A DNA stretch of 64,000 nucleotides from Chlorobaculum sp. MV4-Y (GTDB lineage Bacteria; Bacteroidota; Chlorobiia; Chlorobiales; Chlorobiaceae), in contig NZ_CP104202.1 in assembly GCF_025244685.1 (NCBI RefSeq), positions 2,079,501 to 2,143,500 on the forward strand, in the 5' to 3' direction. How positions within the stretch are numbered: position 1 is the stretch's first letter; every line of letters begins with the position of its first letter. A program made the translations under genes and the position numbers. The notes under the pieces were generated by a model. That model worked only from the letters and a program-made list of their open reading frames with translations. It did no database searches and was not told the origin of the DNA. Below are positions 39,156 to 52,827 of this stretch, piece after piece.

Positions 39156-39205
39156 AATAGCATATCAGCGGATTTTTTTATCTTTCAGATCAAAGTTTTT
39201 ACTGA

Positions 39206-42475
<3,270 letters not shown>

Positions 42476-42577
42476 AAAGCTCAGGAGTTTTCTGGTGGGG
42501 ACAGGTTCCGTGACGTAACCGGGAAACACTTGTCCATCGTGATGATCCGGCACAACGACGCAATCCGTTCGCCGGAA

Positions 42578-42613
42578 ACCCTTGACCTCGCAGCCAAGCG
42601 AGCCGCAAGGGTC
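42578..42613 (-). other. Hairpin upstream of the SurA-like gene
   Basis: ACCCTTG and CAAGGGT form an outer stem with an inner CTCGC/GCGAG stem. It lies about 100 bases before the SurA-like start. No T-run follows, so its role (leader structure or processed end) is open. With the terminator at 42698-42726 it fills the 267-base gap between secF and this gene. Confidence 0.4.
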
Positions 42614-42697
42614 AATTAAGCTGCAACATACAGAGAATCTCCTTTACGGGCAAGAGGCGGCTCAGGTACCCGGAATAGGAAACAGGGATTTCAGGAT

Positions 42698-42726
42698 TTC
42701 TCCCCGGCAGAAAAAACCGGGGAGAA
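42698..42726 (-). terminator. Hairpin terminator after secF
   Basis: A perfect 10-bp stem TTCTCCCCGG (42698-42707) / CCGGGGAGAA (42717-42726), 17 bases past the secF stop. Its loop contains the A/T run, and no T-run follows the stem, so it may be a processing or stability hairpin instead. Confidence 0.6.
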
Positions 42727-42742
42727 TGGCGGGAACGCGAGA

Positions 42743-43669
42743 TCAGGCGCCACGGAACTTGATGGGGTTTTTGGAACGGGCCTGCCAGTCGAAAACGATT
42801 GGCGCAGCGACAAAGATCGACGAGTAGGTACCGACCAGGATGCCGGCAAACATGGCGAAGGCGAAGCTGCGGATGGCCGGACCGGCGAAGATGAAGAGCA
42901 CAATCACCGAAAGCATGGTCGTGCCGGAGGTGATGATGGTGCGGGAGAGCGTCTGGTTCATGCTCTCGTTGAAAATCCGCTCGTAATCGGATGGCTTCTG
43001 GCCGCGCAGGCGCTCACGGATTCGGTCATAAACGACAACCGTGTCGGTGATCGAGTAACCGGCAATGGTCAGGAATGCCGCGATGATACTCTGATCGACT
43101 TCGAGCGGCATGAAATCGAACAGGCCGCCCAAAAGGCTGAACAGACCGAGCACAGTCAAGACATCGTGAAAAATGGCCGCGACGCCCGCCGTGGCGAACT
43201 TGAACTCGAAACGCACACTCAAGTAGAGCAGAATGCCGACCAGCGCCGCCGCCAGCGCTTTGATGGCCGACATTTTCATGTCGGAGGCGATGCTCGGGCC
43301 GACCGCCTCGACGCTCAGAATCTGCGCGGGATTGCCCGGCAGGCGCGAAGCGAGCGAATTTGAAATCAGGGTCTTGAGTTTGGAGGTGTCCCCCTGAAAA
43401 TCGGTTTTGAGAAGAAATGAGCGGTCCAGGCCATATTGCTTGACCAAACCACTCACCCCGGCGTCTCGCATGATCGAGCGCACCGCACCGACATCGACCG
43501 TCTTTTCAAAACGGATGACCACCTCCGAACCACCCTTGAAATCAATGCCATAGTTCAGCCCCCTGACGAACAGGGAGACCATGCCGGCAATGAGCAGTAT
43601 GGACGAAATGACATAGGCGATCTTGCGATGCTTGATGAAATTGAAACTGGTTTTCTGAAAAATGCGCAT
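42743..43669 (-). CDS. secF: Protein translocase subunit SecF
   Basis: 308 residues, six transmembrane segments. It has the family's GLNYGIDFKGGSEVVIRF after the first segment and the paired helices GYSITDTVVVYDRIRERLR and ESMNQTLSRTIITSGTTML. With SecD it uses the proton motive force to complete export through SecYEG. Starts 15 bases after secD. Confidence 0.95.
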   Translation of the reverse strand: MRIFQKTSFNFIKHRKIAYVISSILLIAGMVSLFVRGLNYGIDFKGGSEVVIRFEKTVDVGAVRSIMRDAGVSGLVKQYGLDRSFLLKTDFQGDTSKLKTLISNSLASRLPGNPAQILSVEAVGPSIASDMKMSAIKALAAALVGILLYLSVRFEFKFATAGVAAIFHDVLTVLGLFSLLGGLFDFMPLEVDQSIIAAFLTIAGYSITDTVVVYDRIRERLRGQKPSDYERIFNESMNQTLSRTIITSGTTMLSVIVLFIFAGPAIRSFAFAMFAGILVGTYSSIFVAAPIVFDWQARSKNPIKFRGA

Positions 43670-43684
43670 TGCAGTGTCTTGTAA

Positions 43685-45559
43685 TTATCCGAAACTCTTT
43701 TCATTCATGAACTTGCTGTCCATCAACAGGTCGAACAGCACCCTGGTCACCACGATCGCCGTAAAGAGACTCGCGGCAGTACCGATCATGAGGGTAACAG
43801 CAAAGCCCTGGATCGGGCCAACACCATAAATATAGAGCAGAAAAGCGGCGGCGAGCGTCGTGACGTGAGAGTCGAGAATCGATGAAAACGCACGGTTGTA
43901 CCCGGCATCGATAGCCATGCGAAGGCTTTTGCCCTCGGCCAACTCCTCGCGGACACGCTCGTAAATCAGCACGTTGGCATCAACGGCCATGCCCATCGTC
44001 AGCACGATACCGGCAATACCGGGCAAGGTCAGTGCGGCGCCAAAGCCAGCAAGCACCGAGATGACGACCAGAATGTTGAGCACCAGTGCCAGATCAGCGG
44101 CGATACCCGCTTTGTTATAATAGACGATCATGAAGATAGCGACCGCCGTGAAGCCCCATATCAGAGAAAAGAGACCGGCCCGGATGTAGTCGGCACCAAG
44201 CGACGGGCCGACGGTGCGCTCTTCGAGGATCCGCACCGGCGCGGGCAGCGCGCCAGCCTTCAGGATGATTGCGAGGTCTTTAGCCTCATTGAGGCTGCCG
44301 ATGCCGTTGATCACCGAATTGCCGCTCGGAATCCTCGACTGCACAACCGGAGCGCTGTACACGGCACCGTCGAGCACGATGGCGATCTGCTTGCCTATGT
44401 TGGCCCCGGTGATGCGCGCCCACTTGGACGTGCCCTCGTCATTCATCGACATCAGCACCTCTGGCTGATTCTCCTGGGCGCTGAAGGTCGCCTTCGCCTC
44501 GGTAATCACGCCACCCGTCAGTTCGGGAGTTTTCTGGACAAGATAGATCGGAAAGTATTTTTCGCCCTTGGCCGTCTGCTCGGGTTTTGCCGCCAGCAGC
44601 AACTGGGTATCCTGCGGTAAAAGGGCCACCACATCAGGCCGGTTCAGCACCGCCGTGACCTGATCGCGGGCATACTCAGGAGTGAACACCTGCCCGTTCG
44701 GCATCATGCCGATCACATCCGAAAGCTTTTTGACACCAGCGGCGGCAGGCTGGGGAGCGGCGGCAACCGGCGTTGCTGCCACCGATGAGTCGGCAGGCGA
44801 GGTGGCTATAGTTACGGAATCGGCGGTCGCCGGGGCAACGGAAGCCGCAGGTGCCGCAGGAGCGACGAGCGGCGCACCGCTGACGCGCTGAATGGCGCGG
44901 AGCAGCGTTTCGGGATCCTTGACCAGTTTGAACTCCAGCTTCGCCGTGCCCATCAGAAGCTTGCGAACTCTCGCCTCGTCGGTAACGCCCGACAGTTCAA
45001 TAACCAGCCGCTGCGAACCCTGCGTCTGGATCACCGGTTCGGCCACTCCATACTGGTCGATACGGTTGCGAATGATCTCCTTCGCCCTGACGAGCGCATC
45101 TTTAGCCTCGCCGTTCAGCTTGTTAACGATATCCTGATCGGAATCACGCATGTCATAGAAGTAACGGCTGAGCTTGATATTCTCCTTTTTGAACCCGGCA
45201 GCCACAAGCTCGACGACATTGGCATTGGGCTGGTCGGCGGCTTCCTTCTTGACGGTGTCTATCACGCGGGTGAAAGTGGCATCCTTGTTCCATGCCTTCT
45301 GTTCGATCAGATCGAGAATATCGACCTCCATCACCAGGTGCATACCGCCCCTGAGGTCGAGGCCGAGCTTCAGGCTTTTGTCTTTGGCCTGTTCGATCGC
45401 CTCGCGATTATCGATGGCGAACTTAAGGCTGTCTTCAGCTGAACGGAAACTCTTGAGTTTTTGTGTCAGGGCATAGTCACGGTAGGTCGGCCAGATCGAC
45501 CAAACCGATACCAGCGCGACCACGGCAATGAGAATGAGTTTAAAGCGGTTGTTTTTCAT
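43685..45559 (-). CDS. secD: Protein translocase subunit SecD
   Basis: 624 residues from ATG 45557-45559 ([14 protein letters not shown]). Features are the D1 signature [16 protein letters not shown], the P1 periplasmic domain, and the C-terminal membrane helices ([27 protein letters not shown]). A Pro/Ala/Ser/Thr/Val-rich stretch of about 70 residues (roughly residues 235-300) interrupts the large periplasmic loop and looks unstructured. It partners with SecF in late protein export. Confidence 0.95.
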   Translation of the reverse strand: MKNNRFKLILIAVVALVSVWSIWPTYRDYALTQKLKSFRSAEDSLKFAIDNREAIEQAKDKSLKLGLDLRGGMHLVMEVDILDLIEQKAWNKDATFTRVIDTVKKEAADQPNANVVELVAAGFKKENIKLSRYFYDMRDSDQDIVNKLNGEAKDALVRAKEIIRNRIDQYGVAEPVIQTQGSQRLVIELSGVTDEARVRKLLMGTAKLEFKLVKDPETLLRAIQRVSGAPLVAPAAPAASVAPATADSVTIATSPADSSVAATPVAAAPQPAAAGVKKLSDVIGMMPNGQVFTPEYARDQVTAVLNRPDVVALLPQDTQLLLAAKPEQTAKGEKYFPIYLVQKTPELTGGVITEAKATFSAQENQPEVLMSMNDEGTSKWARITGANIGKQIAIVLDGAVYSAPVVQSRIPSGNSVINGIGSLNEAKDLAIILKAGALPAPVRILEERTVGPSLGADYIRAGLFSLIWGFTAVAIFMIVYYNKAGIAADLALVLNILVVISVLAGFGAALTLPGIAGIVLTMGMAVDANVLIYERVREELAEGKSLRMAIDAGYNRAFSSILDSHVTTLAAAFLLYIYGVGPIQGFAVTLMIGTAASLFTAIVVTRVLFDLLMDSKFMNEKSFG

Positions 45560-45784
45560 GAAAAAGGCCGTTACGCTCGTTTGATAAAGAAAAGCCAATA
45601 TAAAGAACGGGTACTGGATTAACAATCGAGGTTCCGTAGCGTAAAAAGGCTGCGGGCAATCGAGCTGACCGGCAAAATATGCATCGACAAGCCTTTCATT
45701 ACCCTCCGCTTCTCTGGCGAGAAGAACAATGTTCTGGCTCAGCTTACCGAGCCAAACAACACATAGTGAGGACTGTGATAAGGC

Positions 45785-46558
45785 CTACAGCGTGAAGCCG
45801 ATATTCTTCTCCTTCTCCGCAAAGAGTTTGGCGGTGAGGAATTCACGGTTCATTCGGGCGATGTTGGCGATGGAGATTTCTTTGGGACATTCGGCCTGGC
45901 AGGCGTAGGTGTTGCTGCAGTTGCCGAAGCCGAGAGCGTCCATGGCGGCGACCATCTGCTGCACGCGGCGCGAGGCTTCGATGCGGCCTTGGGGCAAGAG
46001 AGCGAGGTGGGAGACTTTTGCACCAACGAAAAGCATTGGTGAGGCGTTGGGACAGGCGGCGACGCAGGCTCCGCAGCCGATGCAGGCGGCGGCGTCAAAC
46101 GCTTCGTCGGCGTCGTGCTTGGGCACGGGAATAGTGTTGGCATCGGGCAGACCTCCGGAGTTGATCGAGATGTAGCCGCCCGCCTGGATGATTTTGTCGA
46201 GGGCGCTGCGGTCGACAATCAGGTCTTTGACCACCGGAAACGCGCCGCTTCGCCACGGTTCGACGCAGATCGTCTCGCCGCTCCGGAAAGCGCGCATGTG
46301 CAACTGGCAGGTGGTGGTGCCTTTCAGCGGGCCGTGAGGACGGCCGTTGATGTAGAGGCCGCAGGCTCCACAAATTCCTTCGCGGCAGTCGTGATCGAAC
46401 GACACCGGGGCTTCGCCTTTACTGATAAGCTGCTGGTTGAGCTGGTCGAGCATTTCGAGAAACGAGCTGTCGGGCGAAATATCATCGACCTCGTAGCTGA
46501 CCATCCGGCCTTTGTCGTCGGCGTTTTTCTGCCGCCAGATTTTGAGAGTGAACTTCAT
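45785..46558 (-). CDS. sdhB: Succinate dehydrogenase/fumarate reductase iron-sulfur subunit
   Basis: 257 residues. The [2Fe-2S] site is in [23 protein letters not shown] and CQLHMR; the C-terminal clusters are in [19 protein letters not shown] and [19 protein letters not shown]. The pattern is that of the Bacteroidetes/Campylobacterota-like enzymes. In a reductive-TCA autotroph the complex probably runs as fumarate reductase with menaquinol. Gene order on the minus strand is sdhC-sdhA-sdhB. Confidence 0.94.
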   Translation of the reverse strand: MKFTLKIWRQKNADDKGRMVSYEVDDISPDSSFLEMLDQLNQQLISKGEAPVSFDHDCREGICGACGLYINGRPHGPLKGTTTCQLHMRAFRSGETICVEPWRSGAFPVVKDLIVDRSALDKIIQAGGYISINSGGLPDANTIPVPKHDADEAFDAAACIGCGACVAACPNASPMLFVGAKVSHLALLPQGRIEASRRVQQMVAAMDALGFGNCSNTYACQAECPKEISIANIARMNREFLTAKLFAEKEKNIGFTL

Positions 46559-46567
46559 GATCGACGG

Positions 46568-48508
46568 TTATTTGTAGGATCGTTGCGATGGCGTCACCGT
46601 CTCGAAGCGAAGCTCTTCGCGGTGCATCTCCGGCTCGTCATCGCCCCCCTTGTACTCCCAGGCGGCGACGTAGGAGAACTCATCATCGTTGCGCAGCGCT
46701 TCGTGGTCGGGGGTCTGGTACTCCTCGCGGAAGTGGCCGCCACACGACTCCTTGCGGTGCAGGGCGTCGCGCACCATGAGGTCGCCGAGTTCGATGAAAT
46801 CCTCGACGCGCCACGCCTTTTCCAGTTCAGGATTGTACTCCTTCAGCCCGCCCGGAATCTTCACACCAGCAGCGAACTCCGCCTTCAGTTCTTCGATCAG
46901 GCCGAGCGCTCTTTTCAGCCCCGCCTCGTTGCGTGACATGCCGCAGTACTCCCACATGATTTTGCCGAGCTTGCGGTGGAGGTGATCGACAGACTCCTTG
47001 CCGTTGCTCTTTTTGAGCCGGTCGAGCCGGTCGGTTACGTCGCGGGCGGCAAGGTGAAACTCCGGCAGGGTGGTCGGGATGGGCGGCGTATTGATCTCGT
47101 GCGAGAGGTAGCCCGATATGGTGTAGGGCAGCACGAAGTAGCCGTCGGCGAGGCCCTGCATGAGCGCCGAGGCGCCGAGACGATTTGCTCCGTGGTCGGA
47201 GAAGTTGCACTCGCCGATCGAGTAGAGGCCAGGCACGGTGGTCATCAGCTCGTAGTCCACCCACAAACCGCCCATCGTGTAGTGCACCGCCGGATAGATC
47301 ATCATCGGCATGCGGTACGGGTTGTCATCGACGATGCGCTGGTACATCTGGAACAGGTTGCCATAGCGGGCGGAAATTTCGGTGCGGCCCAGCCGCTCGA
47401 TTGCGTCGGCAAAGTCCAGATAGACCGCCAGCCCGGTCGAGCCGACGCCGTAGCCCGCGTCGCAGCGCTCCTTGGCCGCCCGCGAGGCGACGTCGCGTGG
47501 CACGAGGTTGCCGAAGGCCGGGTAGCGCCGTTCGAGGTAGTAGTCGCGCTTCGACTCGTGAATCTGCTCCGGGCGCAGCTTCTTCTGGCGGATCAGCTCG
47601 GCGTCTGACTTTTCCTTCGGAACCCAGATGCGTCCGTCGTTGCGAAGGCTCTCGCTCATCAGCGTCAGCTTGGACTGGAATTCGCCGTGCACCGGAATGC
47701 AGGTGGGGTGAATCTGCGTGAAGCAGGGGTTGGCGAAGAGTGCCCCCTTTTTGTACGCACTCCACGCCGGCGTGACGTTCGAGCCCATCGCGTTGGTCGA
47801 AAGGTAGAAGACGTTGCCGTAGCCGCCCGTGGCAAGCACCACGGCATGCGCCGAGTGGCGTTCGATTTCGCCGGTGACGAGATTCCGCGCGATGATACCC
47901 CGCGCCTTGCCATCGACGACGACGATGTCGAGCACGTCGCGGCGACTGTAGAGCTTCACGCGCCCCTCGGCGATCTGGCGGCTCAACGCGCTGTACGCGC
48001 CGATGAGCAGTTGCTGGCCGGTCTGTCCCCGCGCGTAAAAGGTGCGCGACACCTGCGCTCCGCCGAAGGAGCGGTTAGCGAGCAGGCCTCCGTACTCGCG
48101 CGCGAAGGGCACCCCCTGCGCCACGCAGAGGTCGATGATCTCCGGGCTGATCGAGGCGAGCCGGTAAACGTTCGATTCGCGTGACCGGTAGTCGCCCCCC
48201 TTGATGGTGTCGTAGAAAAGCCGGAAGACGTTATCGCCGTCGTTCTGGTAATTTTTCGCGGCGTTGATGCCCCCCTGCGCGGCGATGCTGTGCGCCCGGC
48301 GCGGGGTGTCCTGGTAGCAGAACGACTTGACGTTGTAGCCGAGCTGGCCGAGCGTGGCAGCCGCCGAAGCGCCCGCAAGCCCCGTGCCGACCACGATGAT
48401 ATCGAGCTTGCGCTTGTTGTTCGGGCTGACCAGCTTGCTGCCAGCCTTGTAGGCGTCCCACTGCTCCGGGAGCGGCACGTCCGGTGCGTTGGCTTTCAGT
48501 TGTATCAT
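46568..48508 (-). CDS. sdhA: Succinate dehydrogenase/fumarate reductase flavoprotein subunit
   Basis: 646 residues. The FAD-binding start is [20 protein letters not shown], and covalent FAD attachment is expected at the His of [16 protein letters not shown]. Substrate-site motifs are QIHPTCIP and the active arginine region in [18 protein letters not shown]. It carries the dicarboxylate active site. It sits 9 bases before sdhB and 28 after sdhC. Confidence 0.95.
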   Translation of the reverse strand: MIQLKANAPDVPLPEQWDAYKAGSKLVSPNNKRKLDIIVVGTGLAGASAAATLGQLGYNVKSFCYQDTPRRAHSIAAQGGINAAKNYQNDGDNVFRLFYDTIKGGDYRSRESNVYRLASISPEIIDLCVAQGVPFAREYGGLLANRSFGGAQVSRTFYARGQTGQQLLIGAYSALSRQIAEGRVKLYSRRDVLDIVVVDGKARGIIARNLVTGEIERHSAHAVVLATGGYGNVFYLSTNAMGSNVTPAWSAYKKGALFANPCFTQIHPTCIPVHGEFQSKLTLMSESLRNDGRIWVPKEKSDAELIRQKKLRPEQIHESKRDYYLERRYPAFGNLVPRDVASRAAKERCDAGYGVGSTGLAVYLDFADAIERLGRTEISARYGNLFQMYQRIVDDNPYRMPMMIYPAVHYTMGGLWVDYELMTTVPGLYSIGECNFSDHGANRLGASALMQGLADGYFVLPYTISGYLSHEINTPPIPTTLPEFHLAARDVTDRLDRLKKSNGKESVDHLHRKLGKIMWEYCGMSRNEAGLKRALGLIEELKAEFAAGVKIPGGLKEYNPELEKAWRVEDFIELGDLMVRDALHRKESCGGHFREEYQTPDHEALRNDDEFSYVAAWEYKGGDDEPEMHREELRFETVTPSQRSYK

Positions 48509-48536
48509 CGGCGACTGGTCTCCATGCGGCGCGGCG

Positions 48537-49205
48537 TTAGTTGAACAGGGTGAAGCGGAGCGGAATCGCCATGAACCCGCCCGCGATGACGATGGCGTAA
48601 ACGGTGCTCACCGCCTTGATGACTGCGGCGTGCCGCGAATGGTTCAGGCCGAGCGTCTGGATGGCAGCCTGAAGCGCGTGGTTCAGGTGAAATCCGAGAA
48701 AAACAAACGCGACCATGTAGATAGACGAAGCGGCCTGGTCGGTGAACAGCACCACCGCGCGGCGATAAAAATCGTGCCGCTCGATGCCCGGCGGCGGTGC
48801 AACGATGCCAAGCTTGATGAAATAGAAATCGATGAAGTGGAGCGCGAGGAAGATCAGCACCACCACGCCGCTGTGCAGCATGTACTTCGAGAACGGCGAA
48901 GTTTCAGAGCGGCTTGCGTGACGGTAACGAATCGGACGCGCGCTGCGGTTCCGGATGCTCACAATCACTCCGAAAGCGATGTGCAGCGCAAAGCCACCGA
49001 AGAGCGCAAGCTCGAAAATCCTGATCACCGGATAGCTGCTCATGAAGCCCGCCGCCGCCGAAAAGGATTTGCCACCATCATCGACCAGCAGCAGCATGTT
49101 GATGCCGAGATGCACCGCGAGGAACACGAGCAGAAATACTCCAGCCAGCGCCATAAGCACCTTGCTGGTAATGGATGAGAGTGTTCTCTGTCCGGTGGTG
49201 TCCAT
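48537..49205 (-). CDS. sdhC: Succinate dehydrogenase/fumarate reductase cytochrome b subunit
   Basis: 222 residues from ATG 49203-49205 ([11 protein letters not shown]). Five transmembrane segments carry well-placed histidines ([36 protein letters not shown]), fitting the single-subunit diheme type of Bacillus and Wolinella enzymes. It anchors SdhAB and handles menaquinone. There is no separate SdhD. Confidence 0.9.
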   Translation of the reverse strand: MDTTGQRTLSSITSKVLMALAGVFLLVFLAVHLGINMLLLVDDGGKSFSAAAGFMSSYPVIRIFELALFGGFALHIAFGVIVSIRNRSARPIRYRHASRSETSPFSKYMLHSGVVVLIFLALHFIDFYFIKLGIVAPPPGIERHDFYRRAVVLFTDQAASSIYMVAFVFLGFHLNHALQAAIQTLGLNHSRHAAVIKAVSTVYAIVIAGGFMAIPLRFTLFN

Positions 49206-49302
49206 AACTCGTGAACTTTCAGTGACAGGATACAGGTCGCACAACCTGTGAAACGTTTGCCGAAAGCTAACGCCATCTGATCGAAATGACAAACCCGATC
49301 GT

Positions 49303-49956
49303 CTATTTGGTATCGAATGAAGAAATTACGGCAACGGCCCGAACGGGGCAGGCCTCAGCGTCAGAGATAGGTAGCGGTAGAGCAGAAAGGAAAAATGCGT
49401 GACCGTCGAGCCGGTCGAGTGCGGTGAGATTTTCGATGAGGATAAGTCCCGCGCCGAGCAGGCAGCGGTGCACCGGCAACGCCTCGGAGCCTGGCTCGTC
49501 GAACGAAGGCGCGTCGATGCCGATGCCTTTCAGCCCGACTCCGCAGAGCCACGACGCCGCGTCCTCCGAAAGCACCGGATAGTCGCGGTCGTACTTCGCC
49601 GTCCCCCAGAACCAGCTCCAGCCGGAATGAAGCAGGAGGAACTGCGCCTGCTCGATTGTTGCGCGATGGAGCAGCAGTTGCTCGAGCGAAACGGGTTCGC
49701 TCTGAGGATTCCGAAGATCGAGCAACGCGCCTTTTCCGATGAAGCGATCCACCGGCAAGCAGTCGAGCGTGGCCTCGCCTTCGAGAAGGTGCGCCGGAGC
49801 GTCGAGGTGCGTCCCGGTGTGCGAGGAGAGTTGCAACCAGCGCTCGCCGAAGCCATCGCGACCGACCGAATGGAGATCGGAGAACTCTGGCCGGGGTGTC
49901 CCCGGCCAGAGCGGCATGGCAGGCGAAATCGGATGGCTCAGGTCAACGATGCGCAC
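49303..49956 (-). CDS. Cyclase-family protein (kynurenine-formamidase-like hydrolase)
   Basis: 217 residues. The metal-binding signature HTGTHLDAPAH lies about residues 46-56, preceded by VDLSHPISPAMPLWPG. The later GLKGIGIDAPSFD and LPVHRCLLGAGL are typical of this family of Mn/Zn hydrolases (kynurenine formamidase, isatin hydrolase). The substrate cannot be told; no kynurenine-pathway genes are near. Confidence 0.85.
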   Translation of the reverse strand: MRIVDLSHPISPAMPLWPGTPRPEFSDLHSVGRDGFGERWLQLSSHTGTHLDAPAHLLEGEATLDCLPVDRFIGKGALLDLRNPQSEPVSLEQLLLHRATIEQAQFLLLHSGWSWFWGTAKYDRDYPVLSEDAASWLCGVGLKGIGIDAPSFDEPGSEALPVHRCLLGAGLILIENLTALDRLDGHAFFLSALPLPISDAEACPVRAVAVISSFDTK

Positions 49957-49979
49957 GGGATATCTGATCTGGTGATCCG

Positions 49980-50576
49980 TCAGTAGAGCAGCGAGTAGCT
50001 CAGCACTACGGCGTTGCTGTTGATGCCGCGGTTCGGTTCGCTGGTGCCCGCGTTTGACAGGTGGCGAAAACGGTAGCCAAGGGTGATGGCACTGTTCTCG
50101 GAAACGGCAACCTGAGCGCCAAGGCCGAACTGGTTCAGGAAGTTGAACCCGGCATCACCCTGCTCCCGGCTGTCGATACTCAGGTACATCGGACCGGAAC
50201 CGATTTCGCCGACCAGCTTCACCGAAGGCGCGATCGGGTGAAGATAGCGGAAGAAAACATTCAGACCGGTCTCGACTCCTGATTCAGGTTCGGTGACGGG
50301 ATTGCAGAATGGTTCGAGCGCAAGCTGGAGCGTCCCCTTGCTGTCTCTCATGCCGAACACGGAGTTCATGTTGAAGCCAAAGCGCACAAAGATCGGCACC
50401 GCGTTGAAATCAGCGTGGGTGAACTTCAGATGCCCCCATGCGTAGCCGGAGCCGATGGCGATTTCGTCGAGATAGACGCCGTCGTGAGTATCAGCGGGCG
50501 CGGCATCGAGCTTGACGGGGATGAAACTGCACGCGAGCAGCAGAGATATGAATAACCGGAACAACTTTTTTTGCAT
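49980..50576 (-). CDS. PagL-like lipid A deacylase/acyloxyacyl hydrolase family outer-membrane protein
   Basis: 198 residues with a signal peptide (LLLACSFIPVKLDA). The rest is an 8-stranded barrel pattern. The C-terminal segment RFRHLSNAGTSEPNRGINSN fits the PagL active site (His-x-Ser with a nearby Asn), and the protein ends in a typical aromatic membrane strand. PagL removes the 3-O-linked acyl chain of lipid A. Activity is inferred from the motif only. Confidence 0.72.
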   Translation of the reverse strand: MQKKLFRLFISLLLACSFIPVKLDAAPADTHDGVYLDEIAIGSGYAWGHLKFTHADFNAVPIFVRFGFNMNSVFGMRDSKGTLQLALEPFCNPVTEPESGVETGLNVFFRYLHPIAPSVKLVGEIGSGPMYLSIDSREQGDAGFNFLNQFGLGAQVAVSENSAITLGYRFRHLSNAGTSEPNRGINSNAVVLSYSLLY

Positions 50577-50580
50577 GGCG

Positions 50581-51370
50581 TTATGAGTTTAGTCGTTTTA
50601 GGCGGATACGGTTGGCGACAAATCTGACGACGGCATCGACGGCGGTGTTACGTTCACAATCGCAGAAAATCTGATGGTCGGTTTTTTTCAAACCAGATGA
50701 TGGTCTTGGCCTCATGCGGAGTCGCGATTGCGCGCGTCAGGATTTCGGCGCTCTCGGGAAGCACGACGCTTTCGTGGCGGGCTTGCAGAATCAGCGCTGG
50801 CGCGTGGACGCGACCGGTGATCCGCATCGTCTCTTCCTGGAGATCGAACATCGACAGAATGGTTTTTGTGGGAGCCCATTCATATTGTTCCGGAGTGATT
50901 GCATTATCGGGATCGGCAAATTTCGCCTCCAATTCCCAGCGGTCAACAAAATGACTGACGAGCGGAGCGAGAAAGCGGAACGGCCGTCCGGGGCTGAGCA
51001 GAGAGTTCAGCCTGATTGGCGGCGTGGCAAGAATGATCGAATCGACCTGCTCCGGATGCCTCGCGGCGAGGTGCAGTGCAAGCAGCGCACCCATGCTGTG
51101 GCCGAGGACAACCGTCTTGCCATCGATTCCAGTCAGCGTTTCGAGCGCTTTCTCGGCATCATCGAGCCACGCTTGCCAGGTTACGCCGCGCAACTGATCC
51201 GGCGAAGCAGCGCCATGGCCGCGCAACAACGGCGCGGCAATCTTGAGATCGAAACGGCCAAGTGGGCCGAACAACTCCCGGACGCTTTCGAGGTTCGCCG
51301 TGAATCCGTGAAGGATCAGGATTCCTGTCAAACGCCTTTCCGGCGGCTCATTTGTAACCCGATTCGTCAT
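50581..51370 (-). pseudogene. Alpha/beta hydrolase (carboxylesterase-like), frameshifted in an A7 run
   Basis: From 51370 (MTNRVTNEPPERRLTGIL) the frame has ILILHGFTANLESV, the nucleophile elbow VVLGHSMGALLAL, and the acid region LILQARHESVV. It then hits seven A's (plus-strand T's 50682-50688) and ends at once in FEKNRPSDFLRL. With six A's it reads FEKTDHQIFCDCERN and continues to TAA at 50581, restoring the catalytic histidine (TDHQ) and a normal C-terminus. As written it lacks the histidine and about 30 residues. It resembles monoacylglycerol lipase/Est30-type carboxylesterases. Confidence 0.85.
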
Positions 51371-51558
51371 GCTGCAAAATTGCTGTTCACTGCGTAACAA
51401 TGTGCTGCAAAAGAGCTTGCAGACATACGGCAGAAAATTCGGAGTTCGGAAATATACAAGGGGTTCAGGAATATTCTGCTGAAATGGCTATTTTTTGACG
51501 GAAATGATAGCAATACCATGCCGATATGCAGCCCCCGATCATCACAGACAGACAAACG

Positions 51559-52074
51559 ATGAAAACGCAAAAACGGATTGGCGCCTTTCTGCTCATGACG
51601 CTCCTGACTCTTCAGGCCTGCTCGACCTACAAGGGCACCACGACCACGTCACGCACTCCCCAGCAAATATCGCCTGAAGAGGCTTACCGGCTTGGCAAGC
51701 TCAAGAACAAGCCCTATCTCATCGACGGGCGCCTTTACGTCCCCATGAGCTTCGATCAGGTCTACGGCTACGAAGAGACCGGTCTTGCTTCGTGGTACGG
51801 CCAGGAAACGCTCGACCAGCACAACGGACAGCCCACCGCCTATGGTGAAATTTTCGATCCCGGCCTTCCCAGCGCTGCTCACAAATATCTGCCCCTCCCC
51901 ATGATCGTCAGGGTCACCAACCTTGAAAACAACGTTTCAATCATCGTCCGGGTTAACGACCGAGGGCCCTTTGTCGATGGCCGGGTGATCGACCTGAGCA
52001 TGGAAGCCGCCAAACAGCTCGGCTTCTACGGCAAAGGCACGGCCAGGGTGAAGATCGAGTCGGTGTACCGCTGA
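51559..52074 (+). CDS. RlpA-like double-psi beta-barrel lipoprotein
   Basis: 171 residues from ATG 51559 (MKTQKRIGAFLLMTLLTLQA), with a lipobox Leu-Gln-Ala-Cys at about residue 20. The C-terminal 90 residues are a double-psi barrel: GLASWYGQETLDQHNGQPTA, HKYLPLPMIVRVTN, and VRVNDRGPFVDGRVIDLS. RlpA proteins cut or bind denuded peptidoglycan at the septum. There is no SPOR domain. Confidence 0.9.
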   Translation: MKTQKRIGAFLLMTLLTLQACSTYKGTTTTSRTPQQISPEEAYRLGKLKNKPYLIDGRLYVPMSFDQVYGYEETGLASWYGQETLDQHNGQPTAYGEIFDPGLPSAAHKYLPLPMIVRVTNLENNVSIIVRVNDRGPFVDGRVIDLSMEAAKQLGFYGKGTARVKIESVYR

Positions 52075-52101
52075 AAAGAATGATGAATCATTCTTTTCAG
52101 C
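52070..52101. terminator. Bidirectional terminator between convergent genes
   Basis: A 15-bp perfect stem (GCTGAAAAGAATGAT / ATCATTCTTTTCAGC) with a two-base centre. The stop codons of both the RlpA-like gene (plus) and the SEC-C gene (minus) lie inside its arms. A- and T-rich segments inside the arms give each strand a T-rich 3' side. Confidence 0.85.
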
Positions 52102-52801
52102 TTCCGCAGCACTTTTTGTACTTCTTGCCGCTGCCGCACGGGCAGAGGTCGTTTCTGCCTGGGTTCTCGGATTTTGGCTGTTTTGCGTCCGGCTTTTCCC
52201 GGCGATGACCGGGTCTCCAGAAATCCCTGATTTCAAGCACCGCTTCCGGAATCAGCTTCCACAGTTCGTACTCTTTCTCCTCGTCCAGGTTGAGCTTTTC
52301 GCGCAACAGGCCGGAAGCTGCGGAGATGGCGAAGACCGTCTTTGCGCCCTTTTCATCTTTCAGCAGAGATTTCCATGAATCTTGCCTCATGTTCATCCCC
52401 TCGATGAATCCGCGGCACCAAAGCCGGGCAGCTTTACGCTGGTCTTCATCGTTGTTAAAGGTAGTCAGATTTGGCAGCGGCGCATAATCCTCGGGACTCT
52501 CTTCAAACTGATGCGAAAGCGCGTTCATCATCTGCATGATGAGGCCGGTAATCCGCTCCTCCTGCTTGCCGGACTGAAACGCCGGTGATTCGTCGGAGCC
52601 GGCGGCCCCCCAGACGTGCGGCAGCCACTCCTCCGGCAAAAGCCTATCCGGCCCGATAATCATGGAGGTCATAAAGCCGTCGAGCGCGTCAAGGTTCATC
52701 GGATGTTTCAGCCCGGATTCATGAAGCAGGAAATCCTCTAGCTCTTCGTACTCCTGCGGGGTCAGCTCGTTGTTCGATTTATAGTGAAAGTTGTCAGACA
52801 T
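52097..52801 (-). CDS. YecA/UPF0149-like protein with C-terminal SEC-C zinc motif
   Basis: 234 residues from ATG 52799-52801 (MSDNFHYKSNNELT). The helical UPF0149 part has PMNLDALDGFMTSMIIGPD and WCRGFIEGMNM. The C-terminal zinc motif is GRNDLCPCGSGKKYKKCCGS, as in SecA tails. Such proteins may bind SecA-like partners or the ribosome; the role is unknown. Confidence 0.88.
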   Translation of the reverse strand: MSDNFHYKSNNELTPQEYEELEDFLLHESGLKHPMNLDALDGFMTSMIIGPDRLLPEEWLPHVWGAAGSDESPAFQSGKQEERITGLIMQMMNALSHQFEESPEDYAPLPNLTTFNNDEDQRKAARLWCRGFIEGMNMRQDSWKSLLKDEKGAKTVFAISAASGLLREKLNLDEEKEYELWKLIPEAVLEIRDFWRPGHRREKPDAKQPKSENPGRNDLCPCGSGKKYKKCCGS

Positions 52802-52827
52802 AATATGCTCTGATGAAAGTTGTCGAT

